From the IMG/VR virus record IMGVR_UViG_3300030117_003194, positions 1 through 26,900 of that record: DNA of 26,900 bases; one strand, 5' to 3'. Of the stretch, positions 4,954-11,276 are shown piece after piece. The notes beneath the pieces were generated by a model. That model saw nothing but the letters and a program-made list of their open reading frames with translations. It was not told the DNA's origin and did not search any database. A program made the translations under genes and the position numbers. The DNA comes from a virus. Each line of letters opens with the position of its first letter. The first letter of the stretch is position 1.

Positions 4954-6015
4954 TTACTGGTTATTAGAGGCTATTGCAAAAGCTAGGTCAAACGCTCTAG
5001 TTTTCTGCATTGCTCTGGTTCCGATGATATGCGAGGCTTTTTCTCTGTCTTTAGCAGTAGCTTCACTATTATCAGCCCAGTCAGTAACAGATGAGAACGC
5101 TCTCCAGAGGTTTTTTCCTCTTTCCCGCTGTCCCTCTCCAAATAGCCAACTATCCATCAACTGAGTTAGCTGGTTATCGTGTCTGCCACTGTAACGAGGT
5201 TCTGTCTGAGTGGTCACACCGTTTACAACTCTGTTCCTTGGTTTCTTCTCTGCTTTTAATACAGAAGCGAAATAAGGCTGAGGGTTAGTGACTGGTGTAG
5301 ATGCTAGTAGCTCAACAGCATTATAATACTGCTTAAATAGCTCTTTAGCGTCTTTTATAGTGCGTTCATACTCTTTAAGTCTAACGTCTGCATATTTAGT
5401 ATGCTTCGCTGTAAATAAAGAAAATGAACGGCTATTTAGCATAAAGGTATTTAAGCAAATAGTATCTACTACTTTAGCAGTAGATTTAAATGCTATAGTA
5501 CCATCGTGCGAGGAACCAATCCAGAACTTCGGAACTAACTGGGTTCCCGGTATCTCTAGGGTTGGTAAATCATCGTGTTCTAATTCAATGAACATTAATT
5601 TACCGTCTTTGAGTTCACCGCTACCAGTTACTCCATAACCCAGTTGAGTTAGTTCATAGGCTACAGATTCCATCTGTTCAGATGTAATAATACTAACACT
5701 ATTTTTCTGAACATCAAGAACGCTGTTATTATCTATGTCAAACTCTGGTTTATCCGACCAGTCTGGAATAGCTTTCAACCGTCTATTAACTAGATGGTAA
5801 TCAGGTATCTGTCTTAATACCCCTTTGCTATTATAAGCATAGATATCTATAGCTTCCTGAGTATGTTCGAAGAGGTTAAGATTTTCCTCTTCGTTCCTTA
5901 AATCAGGAACTACATCAGGCACAACTTCAATAGCTGTTTCCTGAATAGGTGCTTGGTTATCTATTTCCATTTGTAACTGGTCAACCAGTTCGGTTATGTT
6001 TACATCATTATGCAT
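4954..6015 (-). CDS. DUF932-family phage protein
   Basis: A 353-residue protein. The core FWIGSSHDGTIAFKSTAKVV (about residues 164-183), followed by DTICLNTFML and an HTKYADVRLKEYERTIKDAKELF helix, matches the DUF932 family (PF06067) seen in phages and plasmids. The family has no settled biochemical role. The ATG at 6015 is preferred over one at 6027: GGAG lies 7 bases before it, while the upstream ATG lacks a ribosome-binding sequence. The first ~50 residues are acidic and low in complexity. As the first leftward gene beside the divergent region, with a ~195-base leader, it is probably expressed early; a link to replication or host takeover is inference. Confidence 0.85.
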   Translation of the reverse strand: MHNDVNITELVDQLQMEIDNQAPIQETAIEVVPDVVPDLRNEEENLNLFEHTQEAIDIYAYNSKGVLRQIPDYHLVNRRLKAIPDWSDKPEFDIDNNSVLDVQKNSVSIITSEQMESVAYELTQLGYGVTGSGELKDGKLMFIELEHDDLPTLEIPGTQLVPKFWIGSSHDGTIAFKSTAKVVDTICLNTFMLNSRSFSLFTAKHTKYADVRLKEYERTIKDAKELFKQYYNAVELLASTPVTNPQPYFASVLKAEKKPRNRVVNGVTTQTEPRYSGRHDNQLTQLMDSWLFGEGQRERGKNLWRAFSSVTDWADNSEATAKDREKASHIIGTRAMQKTRAFDLAFAIASNNQ

Positions 6016-6056
6016 AATGTTCTCCATTTATTAGGGTTATTGATTAACTATAAGAT

Positions 6057-6083
6057 ATACCCATTATCGAAGACTTAGGGTAT
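6057..6083 (-). promoter_or_regulatory. Small hairpin in the leader of the DUF932 gene
   Basis: ATACCC (6057-6062) pairs with GGGTAT (6078-6083) across 15 bases, about 40 bases before the gene start. A perfect minus-strand TATAAT (6106-6101) lies just upstream but has no good -35 partner, so a second leftward promoter is only possible. CACTCAG is repeated 50 bases apart in this leader (6117 and 6167 regions). Confidence 0.3.
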
Positions 6084-6217
6084 TTAATTATTTCAGGATT
6101 ATTATAGTGCTATTTTCACTCAGCTTAATATGGATACTTTCACCATTAACAAAAAGCCTTGCTCACACTCAGGAAGAGTACATTAATTATATAAAATTGT
6201 CAAAATAACTACTATAC

Positions 6218-6247
6218 TTAATACACCTACAATAAATAAAAGTTCCA
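6218..6247 (-). promoter_or_regulatory. Leftward promoter-like motif, copy 4
   Basis: TGGAAC (6247-6242, minus strand) and TATTAA (6223-6218) are separated by 18 bases, as in the other three copies. It is the natural promoter candidate for the DUF932 gene, with transcription predicted to start near 6211. TGGAACTTTT is shared with copies 1 and 3. Confidence 0.5.
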
Positions 6248-6304
6248 TTATATTTAAAATAAATAGAATTATTTTTATTTATTATGGCTGTAGTTGCGTG
6301 CTGC

Positions 6305-6397
6305 TTGCACCTAGTGCCAACCTGAACCAAACAAAAACGAATTTCTCAATCTACTTATTTCAACCTGAATTGCAAATGGGGGGAGTACCGTGCAAAT
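6305..6397. promoter_or_regulatory. Operator-like palindrome and paired short repeats in the divergent region
   Basis: TTGCACCTAGTGCCAA (6305-6320) is an interrupted palindrome with GCAC/GTGC arms. CAACCTGAA occurs at 6318-6326 and 6361-6369. TGCAAAT occurs at 6371-6377 and 6391-6397, exactly 20 bases apart, flanking a GGGGGG run. CCGTG and CACGG (6388-6392 and 6407-6411) could form a small stem. These look like protein-binding sites between diverging transcripts; no specific regulator can be named. Confidence 0.4.
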
Positions 6398-6410
6398 TAA
6401 AAGAGACACG

Positions 6411-6628
6411 GACATAATTATATAATTTTTTTAAAATTTTTTATAATTTTTTTTTGGTAATTTTTTGGATCTTTAGCTAAAAAAGGGGGAAAATGAGGTC
6501 GGGGTACTATTTTTTTAAAATTCTGGATAATATATATAATATATTAATATTATTAATATTACTAATATTATTAATATTATAATATTATAATATTATTAAT
6601 ATTATTTAATATTATTAATATATTAATA
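6411..6628. other. Curved AT-rich region, candidate replication origin
   Basis: Four T-tracts of 7, 6, 9 and 6 bases (6426-6432, 6437-6442, 6447-6455, 6461-6466) have centres 10.5 to 12.5 bases apart, the phasing that bends DNA. After a G-rich interval, 6527-6628 is all A/T except a C at 6562 and is built from repeated palindromic AATATT units (TATTAATATT). Such a pair is typical of an origin's bend and unwinding element. No ORF is present. Origin function is inferred; this could also be the divergent transcription control region only. Confidence 0.45.
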
Positions 6629-6632
6629 CTCT

Positions 6633-6638
6633 TATAAT
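6633..6638 (+). promoter_or_regulatory. Possible -10 box of a rightward promoter
   Basis: A perfect TATAAT lies about 77 bases before the first rightward gene, at the edge of the A/T tract. The region 17 bases upstream is all A/T without a clear -35 hexamer. Evidence is position and match only. Confidence 0.25.
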
Positions 6639-6714
6639 CCCAACCTAAATAAACGACTTAATTAATATTAAATAGTAAATTTTGTTTTTGCAACTATTAT
6701 TTTTAAATTAACAC

Positions 6715-6978
6715 ATGGAAGATAAAAGAACTTTATTTCAAAGAGCGAGAGCAGGGGACTTTGATACCGACAACTTACTCACTAATTTAAACCGCTGTAA
6801 GGAGATAGCAAATGATCTATCTTTTTCCAGTATCGTAGATAATACATCTAGGGATATGGGACTTATAGCAGAATTGCTGTACCGGGTAAAGAATATGCCC
6901 AGTATAGAATACATAGATTTTGAATCTATGTTAGAAGAATATTACATGGCAACCGGAGGGAGTAGGAAAGGTGACTGA
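6715..6978 (+). CDS. Hypothetical protein, 87 aa, first gene of the packaging operon
   Basis: An 87-residue, mostly helical protein (MEDKRTLFQRARAGDFDTDN...ELLYRVKNMPSIEYIDFE). No ribosome-binding sequence is visible before the ATG. It lies directly before the small terminase candidate and is in the same reading frame, separated by its TGA and 24 bases. Position suggests a packaging or early virion role, but nothing in the sequence proves this. No family is recognised. Confidence 0.65.
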   Translation: MEDKRTLFQRARAGDFDTDNLLTNLNRCKEIANDLSFSSIVDNTSRDMGLIAELLYRVKNMPSIEYIDFESMLEEYYMATGGSRKGD

Positions 6979-7002
6979 AGTCAAAAGGTTTGGGAGTGTT
7001 GC

Positions 7003-7770
7003 TTGGCGTATAAACGCAAAATAAAAGGAAAAGACCACTACATCTTTTCTGATGAAAAAGAGTTCCGGGAAAAATATCCTGATGAACCTATCGTAAATAA
7101 CTGGAAAGAAGCAGAGGAAAGTCAATGGTGTTATTCAGATGATGGACAAGTCGTTATGGTTATTAAAAAAGGATCTTTTCAAGGTAGTGGATCGGATAAA
7201 AGAAAAGTTACATATATTCGGACTTTACTCGGCATGGTTAATATCAATAGTAATTCAACCCTTACTGGTGCTCCTGCAAAGAATATCTACAGCTTTACGA
7301 AAAAAACTCCGTACAAGGAGGCACTAGAAGGTCAATTATCACACGGGAAAAGGTTATTTGCAAAATATGTAGCAGCTGGTATGAGACCAGTAGATGCTTA
7401 TATGAAGGCATACCCAGATGCAAAGAGCAAAGACTATGCAATGAGCAGGGCAAGAGTTTTATTAAGAAGTGAAAGGGTCAGTGAAATGGTAGATAAAGAG
7501 ATAGAATTATTATTAAGTGAAGTTGGAATTACCAAGCGTTACCTGTTAGAAGAAGCAAAGGCGATAGTAGATAAACCAGATGCTAGAGACGGGGATAAGC
7601 TAAGGTCATTAGAGACATTAATGAAGATATCAGGTTTACTTACTACTGAAAAGAAAACAGACTCTATCGCTATGATACAAGAGTTCACTGGATTTAGTAA
7701 AGATAAACTGATGGCATTTGAACAAGGAGCCCTCCCATCAAAACAAAAAGAATTATCTGATGGTAGTTAA
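7003..7770 (+). CDS. terS: Terminase small subunit candidate
   Basis: A 255-residue protein. Residues about 115-165 (FAKYVAAGMRPVDAYMKAYP then SRARVLLRSERVSEMVDKEI) have the helix-turn-helix pattern of DNA-recognising small terminase subunits, which bind the packaging site and load the large subunit. Residues 1-110 form a separate unknown domain (SQWCYSDDGQVVMVIKKGSF, then KVTYIRTLLGMV). The start is a TTG with GGGAG 6 bases upstream; no suitable ATG exists and the frame is closed upstream by the TGA at 6976. It is followed by a tiny ORF and the large terminase, which is the usual order. Confidence 0.8.
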   Translation: MAYKRKIKGKDHYIFSDEKEFREKYPDEPIVNNWKEAEESQWCYSDDGQVVMVIKKGSFQGSGSDKRKVTYIRTLLGMVNINSNSTLTGAPAKNIYSFTKKTPYKEALEGQLSHGKRLFAKYVAAGMRPVDAYMKAYPDAKSKDYAMSRARVLLRSERVSEMVDKEIELLLSEVGITKRYLLEEAKAIVDKPDARDGDKLRSLETLMKISGLLTTEKKTDSIAMIQEFTGFSKDKLMAFEQGALPSKQKELSDGS

Positions 7771-7909
7771 AACAGTATTCGTTAATAGTAGCTATTGGGA
7801 TGTACAGCCTATGCCTATGTGGCGTTATACAGTACCTAGAAAGGTGTTTTGGGGTAAGAGGCGATATGAGGTAAGCTTTCCCAATATTAAAGCGATTAAG
7901 GGCAAATAA
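7760..7909 (+). CDS. Small basic protein between the terminase genes, 49 aa
   Basis: The ATG at 7760 overlaps the stop region of the small terminase gene. The 49-residue product has a Trp- and Pro-containing core (SYWDVQPMPMWRYTVPRKVF) and a basic end (SFPNIKAIKGK). No strong ribosome-binding sequence is seen, so coupling to the upstream gene is likely if it is expressed. It is in frame with the large terminase, with a TAA between. No family is recognised. Confidence 0.5.
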   Translation: MVVKTVFVNSSYWDVQPMPMWRYTVPRKVFWGKRRYEVSFPNIKAIKGK

Positions 7910-7945
7910 CTGAATAATTTTAACATAACCCCTAGTCCTTCAGAA

Positions 7946-9502
7946 ATGAAGGAAAGAGATGAGGTACTTGCAAAGTCTTACAATAATTTAATTTATTTTG
8001 GCAGGGCTTTCTTGCCTAGAGACTTTTTAAACAAGTCCGCTTCCCCTGATTTTCATTTTGATGTAGCGAAGAAACTGATACGAACCGATCCCGGTGGCAG
8101 AACTTGTGTGGTTATGCCGAGGGGTTTTGGAAAGTCTATCTTGTCAAAAGCTGCAATTATGCATAAATTGTGCTTTTCCAATAAGGATAAACAAAATTTT
8201 GTTGCTTGGGTGTCCGAGGAGCAGAGTCAGTCTATTGACCATTTAAAATATTTGAGGAATCATTTTGAGGTTAATAAAAAGATTAAATACTATTTTGGCA
8301 ATATGGATGGTAGCAGTGTTGGAAAGCGTTGGACAGAGAAAGATATTGTTACCCCCAAGGGTGATAGGGTTATTGCCAAAGGAACTTCACAAAGACTTAG
8401 GGGTAGGTCTGAGGTAGATGTCCGGTACACAGGCATCATTTTAGACGACTTTGAATCCGAACTTAACACCAAGACACCAGAACGTAGAGCTGAGATCAAG
8501 AAATGGATCGTATCTACGGTATACCCCGCACTGGAAGAAACTCCCGGTAATGAAGGTTGGATATGGCTATGCGGTACGATTGTTCACTTTGATAGCTTTT
8601 TACAGATGGTATGTGATGGTTATAAGAAAGCGGTTAAAGATAATAGAGATTATCCTTGGGACTTGGTATTCCATAGGGCGATTGAAGATGGAAAGTCTAT
8701 TTGGGCAGAACAATTCTCTTTGGAAAAGCTCGATGGCAAGAAGCGAGAGTTCATTGAAGCAGGCTTGGTCAATAAGTTTGCACAGGAGTACATGAATGAT
8801 GCGAGGGATATTTCCAATGCTGCATTTAAAATTGACAGAATCCAATACTACAACGGGCAGGTAGAGAACCGTCAGGGTTTTAACTACTTGATTGATGGTG
8901 AAGATGCCACGCCCCTTAATGTCTATATTGGCGTTGACCTTGCTGCAACAGCCTCTGAGACATCGGATTTTCAAGTCATTATGGTTATGGGTATTGATGC
9001 TAATGGAAATCGTTATGTGTTGGATTATTATCGTGAGCGTATACCTACCTTTGATATTCCTCCTAAGATCATTGAGTTTGCTAAGCGATTTTCCCCGGTT
9101 CGTAGGGTCACGATTGAAACGGTTGCTGCCCAAGAGATGGTTAGAGATATGGTCACAAGACTCTCTACGAAAGAAAAAAGATTAATGCCCGGTATCTTCA
9201 AGGGGGTAAAACCCCCAGCTAGGGTAAAGAAAGAAGATAGATTAGAAACAGCACTTGGTGCGATTGTCAATTCAAAGAAACTTTACATTCAAAGGCACAT
9301 GACAGAGTTGGTAGATGAGCTATTTGAACATCCAAAGCCAAGACATGATGATTTAATGGATGGGCTCTACTATGCAGATTACTTTGCTAAGGCTCCAAAG
9401 AGTACAAAAACAAAACTAGAAAATTTAAATAATGAAAAACTAGATGACCGTAAGTTTGGAGTTAAAAAGGTTTATAACTGGATGACGGGATCAAGAGCAT
9501 AA
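7946..9502 (+). CDS. terL: Terminase large subunit (packaging ATPase-nuclease)
   Basis: A 518-residue motor that drives DNA into the prohead and cuts it. The ATPase domain has a Walker A PRGFGKS (58-64) and a Walker B-type ILDDFES (165-171). The RNase H-like nuclease domain has its acidic residues in YIGVDLAAT (D331), VTIETVA (E391) and PRHDDLMDG (D468/D469/D472). Length is typical. The ATG at 7946 has no ribosome-binding sequence, and the frame stays open upstream to a CTG at 7910, which has AAGG 9 bases before it, so the true start may add 12 residues (LNNFNITPSPSE). Confidence 0.95.
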   Translation: MKERDEVLAKSYNNLIYFGRAFLPRDFLNKSASPDFHFDVAKKLIRTDPGGRTCVVMPRGFGKSILSKAAIMHKLCFSNKDKQNFVAWVSEEQSQSIDHLKYLRNHFEVNKKIKYYFGNMDGSSVGKRWTEKDIVTPKGDRVIAKGTSQRLRGRSEVDVRYTGIILDDFESELNTKTPERRAEIKKWIVSTVYPALEETPGNEGWIWLCGTIVHFDSFLQMVCDGYKKAVKDNRDYPWDLVFHRAIEDGKSIWAEQFSLEKLDGKKREFIEAGLVNKFAQEYMNDARDISNAAFKIDRIQYYNGQVENRQGFNYLIDGEDATPLNVYIGVDLAATASETSDFQVIMVMGIDANGNRYVLDYYRERIPTFDIPPKIIEFAKRFSPVRRVTIETVAAQEMVRDMVTRLSTKEKRLMPGIFKGVKPPARVKKEDRLETALGAIVNSKKLYIQRHMTELVDELFEHPKPRHDDLMDGLYYADYFAKAPKSTKTKLENLNNEKLDDRKFGVKKVYNWMTGSRA

Positions 9503-9513
9503 TCATTATTGTT

Positions 9514-9542
9514 TTGTATTTTATTTTTTCGTAATCTATACT
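9514..9542 (+). promoter_or_regulatory. Possible sigma70-type promoter before the endolysin gene
   Basis: TTGTAT (9514-9519) and TATACT (9537-9542) are 17 bases apart in the only A/T-rich gap after the large terminase gene. Predicted transcription would start close to 9549, leaving a leader of about 9 bases. That fits the absence of a ribosome-binding sequence before the ATG at 9558. Confidence 0.35.
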
Positions 9543-9557
9543 AAATTATAAATCCAT

Positions 9558-9950
9558 ATGCCAAAGTTTTCAAAAAGATCTAAAAGTAGACTTGCAACCT
9601 GCGATCCTCGCTTGCAAGAAATTTTCAATGAAGTAATCAAGTATGTAGATTGTTCCATCCTAGAAGGACATAGGAGCAAAGAAAGGCAAAATAAATTATA
9701 TGACGAAGGAAGAACAAAGGTACGCTATCCTAATGGTAGGCATAATGCTAGTCCTTCTCAAGCCTGCGATGTTACTCCCTACCCTGTGGATTGGGATGAC
9801 AGAGAAAGACAGACACTATTTGCTGGATTTGTTTTAGGATTGGCTCGCTCTATGGGTTATAAGCTGAGGTGGGGAGGAGACTGGGATATGGATTTTCACG
9901 TCATGGACAACCGCTTCGATGATTTTCCACATTTTGAGATAAGGGACTAA
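9558..9950 (+). CDS. M15-type peptidase endolysin
   Basis: A 130-residue predicted L-alanyl-D-glutamate-type peptidase that cuts peptidoglycan cross-link peptides for lysis. The zinc site is visible: H62 in NGRHNASPSQACD, D71 at the end of that string, and H125 in DFPHFEI, with D122 as the likely catalytic base. The SILEGHRSKERQNKLY segment (33-48) and LRWGGDWD (103-110) are typical of phage M15C enzymes. There is no signal peptide and no cell-wall-binding domain, so it needs a holin, and none was seen nearby. No ribosome-binding sequence precedes the ATG; see the promoter candidate at 9514-9542. Confidence 0.9.
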   Translation: MPKFSKRSKSRLATCDPRLQEIFNEVIKYVDCSILEGHRSKERQNKLYDEGRTKVRYPNGRHNASPSQACDVTPYPVDWDDRERQTLFAGFVLGLARSMGYKLRWGGDWDMDFHVMDNRFDDFPHFEIRD

Positions 9951-9952
9951 TA

Positions 9953-11266
9953 ATGCCAAACACAGATACAGTAACCGCCAAACTAACTCCGGGTGAATTT
10001 GTAATTAAAAAGAGTGCAGTAGATATTCTTGGAGTACCGCTACTAAGAAAATTAAACAACCTACCAGATGAAGGCGGTCACGATAACATAGATAAGTTAT
10101 TATCAATGGCTACCCTAGAGGGTGCTAAACCTATGATGGGTGGCGGTCTCACTACTCCTAATGGAGTAATGGGTTATCAAGATGGTGGACTAACTATTAG
10201 GCGTGGTGAAATGTCTCCAGTTGATCCTCAGTATCAGAATGTAGAATATGCTTTACCTCGTAGGAGAAATGAATACGGGGAACCCGTTATGTCTAGCAAT
10301 TATCATGCTGAGTGGCTTAGACCGTATGTTGAAGGGTATAGGGATTCTGCTGATGAAAATAATATGTATAAAGATGCTCTTCAAAGATTTAATAAATTAT
10401 CTTGGGCGGGGCTTGGAGATCCCTTAGGTGCTGTTGCGGAATGGCACAGAAGGGTTGATCCAAAAGGTGAGTTCAAAGAAGGAAATCTAACAGATGAAGT
10501 TTTATTTAAAAAATTAAAAAGAGCTGATAAAAATTTAGAATCTGTTGCTGATCGAGGCGAAAGAAAAATGCAGGAAATGATTTATTCTGCAAATAGAGAG
10601 CAATTAAATAGAATGAATTTTGACTCAATGGCAGAAAGAGCTTCTGATCCTTTAAAAAAATTCCGTAAAGCGTCTAAAGATTACCAAGACATCTTACATC
10701 AAATAATGCAAAGACCGATTGCTCACAAGAAGTGGAATGAAGGAATAGATATGGATGAGGCTGATAAGACAGCTAGTTTTAGAAGAAAGTTTTTTGGTGA
10801 ATACGATCCAGATTCTAGGGTTATGAATCGCTATACATATCCTAATTTTCAAAATGGTGGTATGGTAGGCTATCAAGAAGGTGGTGCAGTTCAAGATGAT
10901 GCAATGATGCAGCAGTTTTTACAGCAGCAACAAATGATGCAGCAACCACAACAGGGTGGTAATGGATTTGTACCTTTCGACCAAAGAGAGCCGGGTGCAG
11001 CGGCTAGTGGTAGTTGGGGAGAGCCCGGTGCTTATATGGAATCTTTAAGGGCGAGTAGAGATAGTTTACAACAAGCAGCAGAACAAGCAAAGCTTGATAG
11101 TGCTCGTCAATCCTTAGAGGCTATTAAATTAGATTCTTTAATACGCTCATTAGGTAAGGAAGGAGAGTCAATAGAGAGAAGACCAGAGGGTAGTGGGTAT
11201 TTATTTAATGATTTACCTAGCGGTAGAGGGTTTATGAAAGAGGGCGAAGATAGAGGGTGGATATAG
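9953..11266 (+). CDS. Unknown probable virion protein with GYQ(D/E)GG motifs
   Basis: A 437-residue protein. The N-terminus (TVTAKLTPGEFVIKKSAVDI, about residues 6-25) is a string often seen in phage structural proteins. MGYQDGG (73-79) recurs as VGYQEGG (305-311), each after a Gly/Asn-rich stretch. Residues ~90-290 are charged and helical. After the second motif comes a Gln/Met-rich segment (FLQQQQMMQQPQQ), then an Ala/Gln helix. It begins 2 bases after the endolysin stop, with AAGGGA upstream. Position before the portal suggests a virion or packaging role; an ejected internal protein is possible. No enzyme motif is seen. Confidence 0.8.
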   Translation: MPNTDTVTAKLTPGEFVIKKSAVDILGVPLLRKLNNLPDEGGHDNIDKLLSMATLEGAKPMMGGGLTTPNGVMGYQDGGLTIRRGEMSPVDPQYQNVEYALPRRRNEYGEPVMSSNYHAEWLRPYVEGYRDSADENNMYKDALQRFNKLSWAGLGDPLGAVAEWHRRVDPKGEFKEGNLTDEVLFKKLKRADKNLESVADRGERKMQEMIYSANREQLNRMNFDSMAERASDPLKKFRKASKDYQDILHQIMQRPIAHKKWNEGIDMDEADKTASFRRKFFGEYDPDSRVMNRYTYPNFQNGGMVGYQEGGAVQDDAMMQQFLQQQQMMQQPQQGGNGFVPFDQREPGAAASGSWGEPGAYMESLRASRDSLQQAAEQAKLDSARQSLEAIKLDSLIRSLGKEGESIERRPEGSGYLFNDLPSGRGFMKEGEDRGWI

Positions 11267-11276
11267 GTATATTGCA

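Noticed and set aside
6290-6330. tRNA-like fold near TTGCACCTAGTGCCAA
   Set aside because: No cloverleaf, no acceptor stem and no T-arm consensus could be drawn.
6976-7005. Recoding of the TGA between the two same-frame genes to make one fusion protein
   Set aside because: A good ribosome-binding sequence before TTG 7003 explains the second gene, and TGA, TAA and TAG all behave as normal stops in the window.
6971-7024. 17-codon GTG-started ORF bridging the first two plus-strand genes
   Set aside because: It has an upstream purine run but overlaps both neighbours and has no features; likely chance.
8600-9133. 177-codon minus-strand ORF opposite the large terminase gene
   Set aside because: It lies wholly inside a certain coding gene, has no start signals, and its product is a low-quality Ile/Arg/Asn mix typical of a complementary frame.
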